A DNA stretch of 41,692 nt from an uncultured Clostridia bacterium (GTDB lineage: Bacteria > Bacillota > Clostridia > Oscillospirales > Ruminococcaceae). The notes under the pieces are model-generated. The model was not told the DNA's origin, did no database searches, and saw nothing but the letters and a program-made list of their open reading frames with translations. Numbering within the stretch: position 1 is the stretch's first letter; every line of letters starts with the position of its first letter. The translations under genes and the position numbers were made by a program. The stretch spans positions 1 through 41,692 of the forward strand of contig CALWNT010000066.1 in NCBI GenBank assembly GCA_944382885.1, written 5' to 3'. Below are positions 25,434 to 34,061 of the stretch, in pieces.

Positions 25434-25745
25434 TTAAGCGTTGATAGATTCGATTCTTACCTTGGTGTAAGCCTGTCTGTGTCCCATTTTACGTGCAGAA
25501 GATTTTTTTGGTTTGTAAGTGAAAACGGTAATTTTCTTACCTCTACCGTTTTTTACTACGGTAGCTTTTACAGAAGCGCCGTCTACATAAGGAGCGCCGA
25601 CAACCATACCATCTTCTTTTGCAACTGCAACGACTTTGTCAAAATTTACTTCAGTGTTTTCTTCTACACCCAGCTTTTCAACAAAAATTACGTCGCCTTC
25701 GTTTACACGATACTGTTTTCCACCTGTTTCAATCACTGCGTACAT
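25434..25745 (-). CDS. rplU: 50S ribosomal protein L21
   Basis: 103 residues beginning [14 protein letters not shown], with the C-terminal [14 protein letters not shown]; it binds 23S rRNA in the large subunit. The longest frame starts at a TTG (25748) immediately before the ATG; the ATG is chosen. The AGGTG site lies within a palindrome AAGGCA..TGCCTT, so access to it may be regulated. First gene of rplU-prp-rpmA. Confidence 0.98.
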   Translation of the reverse strand: MYAVIETGGKQYRVNEGDVIFVEKLGVEENTEVNFDKVVAVAKEDGMVVGAPYVDGASVKATVVKNGRGKKITVFTYKPKKSSARKMGHRQAYTKVRIESINA

Positions 25746-25836
25746 CAATAAGGCACCTGCCTTTTCTATAATCTCGCTATTCCAAGGCGCATACGCCTAT
25801 AAAAGCGCATGACTTCAAAAGCCCAGTATATGCGGC
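25746..25836 (-). promoter_or_regulatory. Possible L21 leader
   Basis: A 90-base structured 5' leader between promoter and rplU. It has an ATGCGC..GCGTAT hairpin, an overlapping GGCGTATGCGCC, and an AAGGCAGGTGCCTT palindrome over the ribosome site. Firmicutes have a described L21 leader in this position; the match is by position and layout only. Confidence 0.4.
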
Positions 25837-25842
25837 CTTATT

Positions 25843-25871
25843 ATTTTATCATAGCCCCAAAGGCTTGTCAA
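25843..25871 (-). promoter_or_regulatory. Sigma-A promoter of rplU-prp-rpmA
   Basis: Minus strand TTGACA (25871-25866), a 17-base spacer and extended TGATAAAAT (-10 at 25848-25843). Confidence 0.85.
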
Positions 25872-25923
25872 GAAAAACCGCCGATCTGGTTTGTGATTCT
25901 TTGCAGTTTTCCTCTTCTCACAG

Positions 25924-25947
25924 GAAAAAGGCCTTTTACCGCCTTTC
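25924..25947 (-). terminator. Terminator downstream of capA-like gene
   Basis: Minus strand AAAGGC, eight-base loop, GCCTTT plus TT, about 30 bases past the stop. Confidence 0.55.
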
Positions 25948-25975
25948 CTTTGGCAAAAAGCACCAGGAAAAGCCC

Positions 25976-27229
25976 TTAAAATACCTTAATAAATTCCGCC
26001 GGAATAATATCTTTTACCAGATTCTGGATGTATTCCAAACTGAAATCAGGAGTTTCGCTGCGGATGCCATGCTGGCTCGCCAAGGTATCACTGTACTGAG
26101 AATACGGAATCACCTGAATGTTGGAGAATCTGCTTCCGTAGTGAGTAATCAGCGGTTCAAACACCACATTGTCGATGGAGATGGTATTGGTCTCAAAATT
26201 CTTAGTGATCTCATACTGCACCATCCCCCCGACCACTCTGGGAGCCGCATCCTGGGCGGAAATGAAATTCCCCAAAGAGTAGACCACAAGGGCCTTTTCT
26301 CCATTGGGCTTTGTCAGATACTCTATCGGCTGAAGCACATGAGGATGGTGCCCGATGATGACATCCGCTCCCCAGTTTACCATCTGCTGGGCCAAATTCC
26401 GCTGATTTTCTGTCGGCTCATAGGAATACTCATTTCCCCAGTGGACATTGACAATCACTACGTCGCAAACCGCTTTGGCGGCTTCAATCTTCTTTTTCAA
26501 AAGATCTGTCTCAGACGTGAGGATATATCTCAGCTCGCTTCCCTCAGGCAAAGAGAGACCGTTTGTATAGTCCGTTGCACCTACATAGCCGAATTTAATG
26601 CCGTTGCACTCATTATACTCTACGGTATTGAGCTGTTCTTCATTGAGATAAGCCCCAGTGGTCACGATCTTCGGCGCTTTGGCATTCCAGTAGGTAATAG
26701 CGTTTCTCAGACCGGATTCATACATATCGATCATATGGTTGTTGGCGAGATTGACTACGTCAAATCCCAAAGCTTCCAGCTCGTCCCCCACCTCTACCGG
26801 AGAGTTGAACTGAGGATAGGAGGATGGTTCCTGCTCTGAGTCGATGATCGTCTCCTGATTGATAGTGGCGATATCCGCGCTGCTCACCAAGTCAGCCATT
26901 TTCTCATAGGCAAAAGAAAAATCATAGCCATTTCCGCCTGCCCGCTGATTTGCCTGCTGATAGAGGTTGGAGTGGATCAGATTATCCCCCACTGACAGGA
27001 ATTTTACTGTTGCCGGAGCCTGTACTTCTTCTTTCGAGGTCTCAGACGATTCTTGAGAAGCGGTCGACACGTCTTCCGAGCTTTCCTGTCCGCCGGACCC
27101 AATTTTATGAAACAGCCTCGTTCCCAAAACGATCAGGGCCACTACCAAAACCAGCGCTAAAACAGCAGCTAAAATCCTGCCCCAGCGCAATTTTCCCCTT
27201 TTCCGATAAATTTTCACTTGTTTTCCCAT
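25976..27229 (-). CDS. CapA family membrane-anchored metallophosphatase-like protein
   Basis: 417 residues. A basic start, one membrane helix (about 18-40) and a Ser/Glu/Thr-rich linker (about 46-70) anchor an extracellular CapA/PGA_cap domain. Metal-site motifs are SVGDNLIH, INQET, NLANNHMID, VNVHWGNEYS and IIGHHPHVLQPIE, then VYSLGNFIS. The fold is related to calcineurin phosphoesterases; CapA/PgsA takes part in poly-gamma-glutamate synthesis or anchoring, but capB and capC are absent, so another wall-related hydrolase role is likely. It lies 32 bases after dapB and is probably the last gene of the lysine-riboswitch transcript. Confidence 0.9.
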   Translation of the reverse strand: MGKQVKIYRKRGKLRWGRILAAVLALVLVVALIVLGTRLFHKIGSGGQESSEDVSTASQESSETSKEEVQAPATVKFLSVGDNLIHSNLYQQANQRAGGNGYDFSFAYEKMADLVSSADIATINQETIIDSEQEPSSYPQFNSPVEVGDELEALGFDVVNLANNHMIDMYESGLRNAITYWNAKAPKIVTTGAYLNEEQLNTVEYNECNGIKFGYVGATDYTNGLSLPEGSELRYILTSETDLLKKKIEAAKAVCDVVIVNVHWGNEYSYEPTENQRNLAQQMVNWGADVIIGHHPHVLQPIEYLTKPNGEKALVVYSLGNFISAQDAAPRVVGGMVQYEITKNFETNTISIDNVVFEPLITHYGSRFSNIQVIPYSQYSDTLASQHGIRSETPDFSLEYIQNLVKDIIPAEFIKVF

Positions 27230-27261
27230 TCTGACAGCCTTTCTGATTCAGTTCCTATTAT

Positions 27262-28014
27262 TCAGTCTACCATTTTGCTCATGTCATACAGTCCGGGTTC
27301 TTTCCCGATAAGGAACAATGCGGCGTTCACACTGCCCACCGCAAAAATTTCCTTGCTCATAGCTTGGTGCTTTAAGCTGATCACTTCGTCGTGCCCAGCA
27401 AAAATCACTTCGTGTTCGCCTACAATAGTACCTCCGCGGACTGCATGGATGCCGATTTCATCCTTATCCCGTTTTTTCCGCTGAGAATGACGGTCGTACA
27501 TATATTTTTGGGTATTGCCCAACGTCTCGTTAATCGCGTCCGCAATCATCAAAGCCGTTCCGCTGGGCGCATCAATCTTCTGATTATGATGTTTTTCGAT
27601 GATCTCAATATCAAACTGTCCACCTAAGATCTCAGTGGCCTTTTTCGCCAGGGTAACCAACAAATTGACTCCCAAAGACATATTGAAAGAAAAAAATACC
27701 GGAATTTCTTTCGCGCATTCCTTAATGTATGTAATCTGTTCCGGAGAAAAACCGGTGGTAGCCACTACCACTGGAAGCTTTCTCTCTTTGGCGTATTCCA
27801 TCAGAGGATGGATAAAAGCCGGATTGGAAAAGTCGATGATCACATCCGCTTCTCCCGTATAATCTTCCGGATTCTGATAAATAGGAAAATCGCTGTAAAC
27901 ATTGGTGTTAAGATCAAATCCGGCAGCTACCCGGCAGCCTTCCCGCTCAGATACACACCGCTCGATCACATGTCCCATTTTCCCGTTTGCACCACTTAAA
28001 ATAATCTGTACCAT
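27262..28014 (-). CDS. dapB: 4-hydroxy-tetrahydrodipicolinate reductase
   Basis: 250 residues. The NAD(P)H site is LSGANGKMGHVI (residues 6-17), and the catalytic block is IEIIEKHHNQKIDAPSGTAL (about 145-164), with the HH pair and Lys of the family. It reduces hydroxy-tetrahydrodipicolinate in lysine and diaminopimelate synthesis, also supplying dipicolinate for spores. Site GAGGAAG precedes the ATG. It follows dapA, but a terminator-like stem lies between them, so dapB-capA expression may be lower than, or separate from, asd-dapA. Confidence 0.96.
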   Translation of the reverse strand: MVQIILSGANGKMGHVIERCVSEREGCRVAAGFDLNTNVYSDFPIYQNPEDYTGEADVIIDFSNPAFIHPLMEYAKERKLPVVVATTGFSPEQITYIKECAKEIPVFFSFNMSLGVNLLVTLAKKATEILGGQFDIEIIEKHHNQKIDAPSGTALMIADAINETLGNTQKYMYDRHSQRKKRDKDEIGIHAVRGGTIVGEHEVIFAGHDEVISLKHQAMSKEIFAVGSVNAALFLIGKEPGLYDMSKMVD

Positions 28015-28043
28015 AAATACACTTCCTCAGCTTTGAAGATGGC

Positions 28044-28076
28044 AAAAAGGGCCTATGCAGAAGCTGCACAAACCCT
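28044..28076 (-). terminator. Terminator-like stem between dapA and dapB
   Basis: Minus strand GGGTTTGTGCAG, loop CTT, CTGCATAGGCCC form a 12-bp stem (with G-U pairs), followed directly by TTTTT. A free AAGGAGG lies just before it. Confidence 0.65.
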
Positions 28077-28092
28077 CCTTACCAAAATTTTT

Positions 28093-28983
28093 TTATTTCA
28101 GCAAGCCTGCCGCCTGCATCGCTTTTTTCAATTTTTCTCTATCCCCGTCGGACATTTCATATAACGGCAGCCGGCAAGGACCTGCGTTCATTCCCATTAA
28201 ATTCATGGCTTCCTTCACCGGGATGGGATTGACGTCGATAAACAAAGCGTTCATCAGATTCAAAAGCTTGAGCTGCAGTTCCATGCTCTCCTGGGTTTTT
28301 CCGTCAAAATAAAGCTGACAGATATCGTGAGTTTCCTTCGGCATGACATTGGATAAAACCGAAATCACACCTACGCCGCCCAAAGAAAGGATCGGAACAA
28401 TCTGATCGTCGTTTCCGGAATAAACATCCAGGTTGTCGCCGCACAGATGACGGATCTTTGCCACCTGGGAGATATTCCCGCTGGCTTCTTTAATCGCCAC
28501 GATATTGGGGATATTGGAAAGCTCCAGACAAGTCTCCGGCGCGATATTCACCCCGGTACGGCTGGCGACGCTGTACATAATGATCGGCAGATTCACACTG
28601 GCCGCGACGGTCTGATAATGCTTTACCAGCCCTCTTTGAGAGGTTTTATTATAATAGGGAGTCACCAGCAGCAGGCCGTCTACCCCCAGCCGTTCCGCCT
28701 CCTGAGAAAGCTCTACGCAGTAAGCGGTGTCATTGCTTCCGGTACCGGCAATTACCGGAATCCGTTTGTTGGTTCGTTCCACCGCAAAGCGGATCACCTC
28801 ACGGTGTTCCACGTCGTTTAAGGTCGCCGATTCACCGGTGGTACCGCAAATAATAATCGCATCTGTGTGGTTTTCGATCTGAAAGTCGATCATTTCCCCC
28901 AATTTGTTGTAATTGACGGACATATCCTCATTCATCGGAGTTACAATCGCCACACCAGCGCCTTTAAAAATTCGATTTTTCAT
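28093..28983 (-). CDS. dapA: 4-hydroxy-tetrahydrodipicolinate synthase
   Basis: 296 residues, usual length; a TIM-barrel aldolase condensing pyruvate with aspartate semialdehyde. CGTTGESATL (the pyruvate-binding TTGE), the Tyr in TPYYNKTSQRG, IMYSVASRTGVNI and the Schiff-base lysine in VAIKEASGN are present in order. It lies 31 bases after asd in the same transcript under lysine-riboswitch control. Confidence 0.97.
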   Translation of the reverse strand: MKNRIFKGAGVAIVTPMNEDMSVNYNKLGEMIDFQIENHTDAIIICGTTGESATLNDVEHREVIRFAVERTNKRIPVIAGTGSNDTAYCVELSQEAERLGVDGLLLVTPYYNKTSQRGLVKHYQTVAASVNLPIIMYSVASRTGVNIAPETCLELSNIPNIVAIKEASGNISQVAKIRHLCGDNLDVYSGNDDQIVPILSLGGVGVISVLSNVMPKETHDICQLYFDGKTQESMELQLKLLNLMNALFIDVNPIPVKEAMNLMGMNAGPCRLPLYEMSDGDREKLKKAMQAAGLLK

Positions 28984-29014
28984 GTAGAAAACTCCTTTTC
29001 ACCTGAAAGTCAAG

Positions 29015-30100
29015 TTAATCCAGATAGCCTTTTGCAGCCAGCAGCTCTGCCAGCAGGACTGCGCCTCCCGCAGCGCCGCGCAGAGTATTGTGAGACATGC
29101 AGACAAACTTGTAGTCATACTGGCTGTCTTCTCTCAGACGGCCAATGGAAACTGCCATGCCGTGCTCCAATTCTCTTGCGGATTTGATCTGCGGCTGGTC
29201 GTTTTCTTCAAAATAGTGGAGGAAGTGCTTCGGTGCAGAAGGCAGTTCCAATCTCTGAGCCTCACCCACAAAGGAAGCCCATTTTTCTTTGATTTCCTCA
29301 ATGGAAGGCTTTTTCCCCTCTTCGAAAGACATAAACACCGCGGCGGTATGCCCGTCAGAAACAGGAACCCGCAGACACTGTGTGGTAATAGCCGGACCTT
29401 TGGCGTCCTCGATGTGGTCGCCTTCCACTTTACCCCAGAGCTTTAAGGGTTCTTTTTCGGACTTTTCCTCTTCCCCACCAATATAGGGGATCAGGTTATC
29501 CACCATTTCAGGCCAGGTTTTGAACGTTTTTCCAGCACCGGAAATTGCCTGATAGGTGCAGGCCAGCACTTCTTTCAGTCCGTATCCCAGCAGCGGATGA
29601 AGCGCCGGAACATAGCTCTGAAGGGAACAGTTGGATTTGACTGCCACAAAGCCCCGTTTGGTGCCTAAGCGCTTTCTCTGAGCCGGGATCACTTCCAGAT
29701 GCTCCGGATTGATTTCCGGCACTACCATTGGAACGTCCGGTGTATGCCGATGGGCGGAGTTATTGGAGACAACCGGGCACTCTGCTTTCGCATAAGCTTC
29801 CTCCAACGCCTTAATTTCATCTTTTTTCATATCTACTGCGCAGAACACAAAATCTACCATAGAGGCGATCTTTTCAATGTCTGCGGTAGCATCCATAATG
29901 ACCATATCTTTCATGGAAGCGGGCATTGGATCGCTCATCGCCCAGCGAGAGCCCACCGCTTCCGCATAGGTTTTCCCAGCGCTTCTCTGAGAAGCCGCCA
30001 GCGCCTTCACCTGAAACCACGGATGATTTTCCAGCAAAAGGGCAAATCTCTGTCCTACCATTCCTGTCGCACCAATAATACCTACCTGAAACTGTTTCAT
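29015..30100 (-). CDS. asd: Aspartate-semialdehyde dehydrogenase (archaeal/fungal-type)
   Basis: 361 residues. The NADP loop is VGIIGATGMVGQRF (6-19), and the catalytic Cys is in VAVKSNCSLQSYVPALHPL, with the spacing of the archaeal/fungal ASADH branch rather than the classical bacterial one. The second block AISGAGKTF follows. It converts aspartyl phosphate to aspartate semialdehyde, the branch point to lysine/DAP, threonine and methionine. It is the first gene behind the lysine riboswitch. The long distance from promoter to ATG (about 380 bases) is filled by that riboswitch and its terminator. Confidence 0.95.
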   Translation of the reverse strand: MKQFQVGIIGATGMVGQRFALLLENHPWFQVKALAASQRSAGKTYAEAVGSRWAMSDPMPASMKDMVIMDATADIEKIASMVDFVFCAVDMKKDEIKALEEAYAKAECPVVSNNSAHRHTPDVPMVVPEINPEHLEVIPAQRKRLGTKRGFVAVKSNCSLQSYVPALHPLLGYGLKEVLACTYQAISGAGKTFKTWPEMVDNLIPYIGGEEEKSEKEPLKLWGKVEGDHIEDAKGPAITTQCLRVPVSDGHTAAVFMSFEEGKKPSIEEIKEKWASFVGEAQRLELPSAPKHFLHYFEENDQPQIKSARELEHGMAVSIGRLREDSQYDYKFVCMSHNTLRGAAGGAVLLAELLAAKGYLD

Positions 30101-30195
30101 TACACATAACCCTTTCCAAACGAAATTTGATTGCCAGACTGCCCCACCGCTATTGGAACAGCGAACCGTTATAAATAAGCGGCTGAAATTGGAGA

Positions 30196-30222
30196 TGAAA
30201 AAAACCGGTTGAAAACCGGTTC
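30196..30222 (-). terminator. Lysine-riboswitch terminator
   Basis: Minus strand AACCGGTT, TTC, AACCGGTT followed by TTTTT. The CTACCGGTTG at the 3' edge of the aptamer can pair with the first arm, giving the antiterminator. Confidence 0.85.
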
Positions 30223-30287
30223 ATCATATTATATAATGGAAAAGCTGGCTGAAGATTCAATATTTGACAATTGCTTTTTACTTTTTC

Positions 30288-30463
30288 AACCGGTAGCTCT
30301 CCATCAAGATAATTGATGACAATCTGATGCCTCTTTAGCAACAGATCAGGGAACTGGCGCCAACACAAATCCCCTTCGGCGGATTCGCCTTTCAAAATAT
30401 GTTCAGACGGCTTTCGGCAAGCCTCACATATCCCTACTTTTCGACATCCGCGACCTCTATCCG
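30288..30463 (-). promoter_or_regulatory. Lysine riboswitch (L-box)
   Basis: The minus strand reads ATAGAGGTCGCGG, AAAAGTAGGG, GAGGCTTGCCGAAAGCC, AAAGGCGAATCCGCCGAAG, a long GGCATCAGATTGTC..GATGG arm, and GGAGAGCTACCGG. This is the five-helix lysine aptamer order with its conserved junction blocks. It precedes asd-dapA-dapB and a matching terminator/antiterminator. High lysine should stop transcription. Confidence 0.93.
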
Positions 30464-30485
30464 ATTCTCCATGTTTGTTGTTTCT

Positions 30486-30514
30486 ATCATATCATCTAAA
30501 TTTCGCGGTGTCAA
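30486..30514 (-). promoter_or_regulatory. Sigma-A promoter of asd-dapA-dapB-capA
   Basis: Minus strand TTGACA (30514-30509), a 17-base spacer and TATGAT (30491-30486), about 20 bases before the lysine aptamer. Confidence 0.85.
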
Positions 30515-30556
30515 TTCTTTTATGGAAATTTATCGATACACAAAATCCCATTGTCC

Positions 30557-30680
30557 TTCTGTCGGCCGTTTTCGGAAATATTTCACAAAAGCGCTGTTAC
30601 TGTCTGGAAAATGCTGTATGATTTTTTTACGCCCACGCTCGTGCGCCTGTTCCTAGAAGTAATCCTCTTGGCCGACAGAA
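30557..30680. repeat. Long-range 11-bp inverted repeat upstream of queA
   Basis: TTCTGTCGGCC (30557-30567) and GGCCGACAGAA (30670-30680) enclose 102 bases, ending 45 bases before the queA ATG. They may close a structured leader. The longest queA frame extends into it without a ribosome site, so the segment is treated as noncoding. Confidence 0.6.
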
Positions 30681-30724
30681 AAAATCCGTTATATTTTATA
30701 TTCTATGCAAGATGGAGGATTCCT

Positions 30725-31750
30725 ATGAAAACCAGTGATTTTTATTATGATCTGCCTCAGGAGCTGATTGCTCAAACCCCAATCGAACCCAGGGATCATT
30801 CCCGTCTGCTCGTTCTGGACCGAAAGACCGGTGAAACGACAGACCGTCATTTTTACGATATTTTGGATTACCTGAAAGAGGGAGACCTTTTGGTCATCAA
30901 CAATTCCCGTGTCCTCCCCGCAAGGCTGTATGGCGTCAAGGAAGAAACTGGTTCCCATATGGAACTGCTTCTTTTAGAGCAAAAGGAAAACATGGTTTGG
31001 GAAACCTTAGTAAAGCCTGGGAAAAAAGCCCGTGTAGGGGCAAAATTCATCTTTGGGGACGGCCTTTTAAAAGGCGAGATCATCGAAGTCAAGCCGGACG
31101 GCAACCGGCTGATTCGCTTTGAGAGCCAGAAAAACTTTTTTGAGGCTCTGGAAGAAATCGGGCAGATGCCCTTGCCGCCCTACATTACCCAAAAATTGGA
31201 GGACAAAGAACGGTATCAGACCGTTTATTCCAAAGAACTTGGTTCTTCTGCCGCTCCTACTGCCGGACTGCACTTTACAACGGAACTGATGGAAAAAATC
31301 CGCGCGAAGGGAATCAAGATCGCTGAGGTGACCCTTCATGTCGGGCTGGGCACTTTCCGCCCAGTCAAGGCGGAAGAGATCACCGACCACAAAATGCACT
31401 CTGAGCACTACTACATTCCCAAAGAAACCGCCGACTTAATTAACCAGACCAAGCAAAACGGCGGACGGGTCATTGCCGTGGGTACCACCTCTTGCCGCAC
31501 TCTGGAAAGCGTCGCTACCTTTTTTGGCGAAATCAAGGAATGCGAAGGATATACCGACATTTTCATCTATCCCGGCTACGAGTTTAAGGTGCTGGATGGG
31601 CTGATCACCAATTTCCATCTGCCGGAAAGTACCCTGATCATGCTGGTCAGCGCTCTGGCGGGATACGATCACACAATGAAGGCCTACGAACACGCAGTCA
31701 AAGAACAGTACCGCTTTTTCAGCTTTGGGGATGCGATGCTGATTTTGTAA
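30725..31750 (+). CDS. queA: S-adenosylmethionine:tRNA ribosyltransferase-isomerase
   Basis: 341 residues, usual length. It transfers ribose from SAM to preQ1 in tRNA, giving epoxyqueuosine. The N-terminus [31 protein letters not shown] is typical, here in blocks: [12 protein letters not shown] and [10 protein letters not shown]. Later motifs are [40 protein letters not shown] and [16 protein letters not shown] lies eight bases before ATG 30725; the longer frame from 30551 is rejected. The queuosine partner tgt is 1.2 kb away on the other strand. Confidence 0.97.
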   Translation: MKTSDFYYDLPQELIAQTPIEPRDHSRLLVLDRKTGETTDRHFYDILDYLKEGDLLVINNSRVLPARLYGVKEETGSHMELLLLEQKENMVWETLVKPGKKARVGAKFIFGDGLLKGEIIEVKPDGNRLIRFESQKNFFEALEEIGQMPLPPYITQKLEDKERYQTVYSKELGSSAAPTAGLHFTTELMEKIRAKGIKIAEVTLHVGLGTFRPVKAEEITDHKMHSEHYYIPKETADLINQTKQNGGRVIAVGTTSCRTLESVATFFGEIKECEGYTDIFIYPGYEFKVLDGLITNFHLPESTLIMLVSALAGYDHTMKAYEHAVKEQYRFFSFGDAMLIL

Positions 31751-31757
31751 AAAACAA

Positions 31758-31806
31758 AAAGGGAAGTTTCTTTATTCGGTACGAATATGGAAACTTTCCT
31801 TTTTTA
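31758..31806 (+). terminator. Intrinsic terminator of queA
   Basis: AAAGGGAAGTTTC / GAAACTTTCCTTT enclosing TTATTCG / CGAATA, with a following T run. Confidence 0.88.
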
Positions 31807-31817
31807 TTTATCATAGA

Positions 31818-32264
31818 AACAAATAGAAATTTATCTTTCTATGCAAAAACAACTTTTCTCTATCACTTTCTTTCGGAGAAAGAAGAAAGCTATGCGGGGA
31901 GCCGCCCCGCACGCGGCCTACTTTGATCAGCGTCAAAGTTAGGCAAAACGCTTCACTCAAACGCCGTGAGGGCTTGGAGTGGGTCTTAAAAGTTGTCTCC
32001 TAACGAAGTACAACGGAAAATATCAGTTTCTACCAAAACAACCGCCAGCCCGAGCGATAAACTAAATTTTTCCTTCTTCGCATGGTTAGGAGAACACTTC
32101 AAAGACCCGCAGAGAGCCGCCGCGGCGACTGAGCGGCGCCCTTTTTCTCAATAGTTGGGCAACTCAATAAATTGAGTCGCAAAATTGAGCCGGGGTGTGG
32201 GGGTCGGTACCCCCACAAACGGAGTTTAGAACCCATAGGCTTCTGTAAGATAAATTTCTGTTTG
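31818..32264. repeat. Interspersed palindromic element R5
   Basis: The longest copy, about 447 bp. Left end AAATAGAAATTTA (one change), right end TAAATTTCTGTTTG. The left arm begins with CTTTCTTTCGGAGAAAGAAGAAAG, which is the reverse complement of the module at R1's right end, then GGGGAGCCGCCCCGC and CTTTGATCAGCGTCAAAG. The right arm is the R2-R4 type with an added ATAGTTGGGCAACTCAATAAATTGAG stretch. It sits between the convergent queA and mntP genes. Confidence 0.9.
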
Positions 32265-32292
32265 TTTTCCTTTTCCCTTACAATGCCTACGC

Positions 32293-32847
32293 TCAAATAC
32301 CAAAGAGAGCCTTACAGGCAATCAGCAGGAGCAAAATTCCCCCGATGATTCCCGCCTTCTTTTCCAGCAGTTCCCCAGCCTTTTTCCCCAAAAAGAAGGC
32401 GATAAAGCACATCAAGAAAGTAACACCGGCGATGATCAAAGCGGAAGAAAAAATTGGAAGCTCTAAAATACAGAAACTCAAGCCCACCGCCAATGCGTCA
32501 ATGCTGGTAGCAAGGGCCTGCATGAGAAGGGTTCCAAAGGTAACGCCGGAATCTGTTTCCTCCTCTGTGTGCAACGCATCCCAGATCATTTTTCCACCGA
32601 GAAAGAAGAAGATCGCCGCTACGGTCAGACTGCTGTATCTGGTGAAGAAATCCGAAACCAGAAATCCGGCGTAATATCCGATCACCGGCATGATTCCCTG
32701 AAACACACCAAATGTCAGGGCGATGAGAAGCCCTTGCCGAAATTTTCCTTTCTGATCCCCGCTGTTTTTCATCCCGTTGCTGACTGATACGCAGACCGCA
32801 TCCATAGAGAGGCTGATGCCAATGACAACAAGTGGAAAAATACGCAT
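32293..32847 (-). CDS. mntP: Manganese efflux pump MntP
   Basis: 184 residues, six hydrophobic helices in two repeats. The repeat signatures ISLSMDAVCVSVSNGM (near residue 12) and ALATSIDALAVGLSF (near 111) carry the conserved membrane Asp residues required for Mn2+ export. The rest is helix-rich (FLGGKMIWDAL, IAFFLGKKAGELLEKKAGIIGGILLLLIACKAL). Manganese genes often have a yybP-ykoY riboswitch, but only 65 bases separate it from tgt and no such aptamer fits. A hairpin there involves its ribosome site. Confidence 0.94.
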   Translation of the reverse strand: MRIFPLVVIGISLSMDAVCVSVSNGMKNSGDQKGKFRQGLLIALTFGVFQGIMPVIGYYAGFLVSDFFTRYSSLTVAAIFFFLGGKMIWDALHTEEETDSGVTFGTLLMQALATSIDALAVGLSFCILELPIFSSALIIAGVTFLMCFIAFFLGKKAGELLEKKAGIIGGILLLLIACKALFGI

Positions 32848-32906
32848 AAAAAATCCTCCGGTGCTGCATTTTTTACTACTTTATGCGGCATACGGGGGAT
32901 TTTATG
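32848..32906 (-). terminator. Hairpin between tgt and mntP
   Basis: Minus strand AAAATCCCCCG..GCCGCAT with ATGCAGC..CGGAGGATTTTTT. The right arm contains the mntP ribosome site GGAGG, so the structure could both end tgt transcripts and block mntP translation. Confidence 0.55.
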
Positions 32907-32912
32907 AATCCT

Positions 32913-34046
32913 TTAGATTCTGCTGTCCAGCAAGGGGACATATTTCTGACGGAATTCTTCAAACCTGCCGGTTTCAATAGCGTCCCGGATTTTTTCCATC
33001 AGCGTGTTATAAAAGTAAAGATTGTGCATTACAGCCAAGCGCATTCCCAGCATTTCATGAGCTTTAAACAGATGGCGCAGATAAGCCCGGGAATGCTTCT
33101 GACAGGTGGGACAACCGCACTCCTCGTCAATCGGGCGGAGGTCATCCTCATATTTGGCGTTCATAATGTTGCGGATACCGCTCCAGGTATTGAGATGGCC
33201 GTGTCTGGCGTTACGGCTGGGCATGACGCAGTCAAATAAGTCCACCCCTCGGCCGACCGCCTCGATGATGTTGCAGGGAGTACCTACCCCCATCAGATAA
33301 CGGGGCTTGTTTTGTGGCATGTAGGGAGTTACCGCCGAAATGATGCGGTACATATCTTCCTTGGGTTCTCCTACGGCCAATCCTCCGATGGCGTAGCCGT
33401 CCAAATCCAGTTTCGCAATCTCTTTCATATGGGCTATCCGGAGTTCGTCAAAAACGCAGCCCTGATTGATCCCAAAGAGAAGCTGATGGGGATTCAAGGT
33501 ATCCGGCAGAGAATTAAGCCGTTCCATTTCCGCCTTGCAGCGTTCCAGCCAGCGGACAGTCCGGGCGCAGGACTGAGCGGAATATTCATAAGTAGAAGGA
33601 TTTTCCACACATTCGTCGAAAGCCATCGCGATGGTAGAACCCAAATTGGACTGGATCTGCATACTTTCCTCCGGCCCCATAAAGATCTTCTTTCCGTCAA
33701 TGTGGGAACTGAAATAAACGCCTTCTTCTTTGATCTTCCGCAGGGAAGAAAGGGAAAACACCTGAAATCCCCCGCTGTCGGTTAAAATTGGCCTGTCCCA
33801 GCCCATGAATTTGTGAAGGCCTCCCAGCTTTTTAATCAGCTTATCTCCGGGACGCAGATGAAGGTGATAGGTGTTACACAGCTCCACCTGACATTTGAGC
33901 TCGTCCTTTAAGTCAAAGGAGGAAATTCCGCCCTTAATAGCGGCGGCGGTTCCCACATTCATAAAAGCGGGCGTCTCAACCGTGCCGTGTACTGTGGTAA
34001 AGGTACCCCGGCGAGCATTCCCCTCCTGTTTCAGCAATTGATACAT
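32913..34046 (-). CDS. tgt: Queuine/preQ1 tRNA-ribosyltransferase
   Basis: 377 residues. It exchanges G34 for preQ1 in tRNAs with GUN anticodons. Catalytic Asp in ILTDSGGFQVFSL, second Asp in GVDLFDCVMPSRNARHG, and the zinc site CGCPTCQKHSRAYLRHLFKAHE (C-x-C-xx-C-H pattern) are all present. It has its own promoter and a leader with two hairpins. queA lies nearby, but mntP and R5 intervene, so the two queuosine genes are not one operon. Confidence 0.97.
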   Translation of the reverse strand: MYQLLKQEGNARRGTFTTVHGTVETPAFMNVGTAAAIKGGISSFDLKDELKCQVELCNTYHLHLRPGDKLIKKLGGLHKFMGWDRPILTDSGGFQVFSLSSLRKIKEEGVYFSSHIDGKKIFMGPEESMQIQSNLGSTIAMAFDECVENPSTYEYSAQSCARTVRWLERCKAEMERLNSLPDTLNPHQLLFGINQGCVFDELRIAHMKEIAKLDLDGYAIGGLAVGEPKEDMYRIISAVTPYMPQNKPRYLMGVGTPCNIIEAVGRGVDLFDCVMPSRNARHGHLNTWSGIRNIMNAKYEDDLRPIDEECGCPTCQKHSRAYLRHLFKAHEMLGMRLAVMHNLYFYNTLMEKIRDAIETGRFEEFRQKYVPLLDSRI

Positions 34047-34061
34047 GTCTTCTCTCCTGAT

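Noticed and set aside
25865-26839. 324-codon plus-strand frame opposite capA
   Set aside because: A shadow of the CapA-like gene, beginning in the rplU promoter region.
28020-28080. Leader peptide starting GTG after AAGGAGG between dapA and dapB
   Set aside because: The frame lacks an early stop and runs into dapB; the free ribosome-like site is noted instead.
30551-30724. N-terminal extension of the queA frame
   Set aside because: No ribosome site and no queA homology; the canonical [11 protein letters not shown] start with GGAGG is at 30725.
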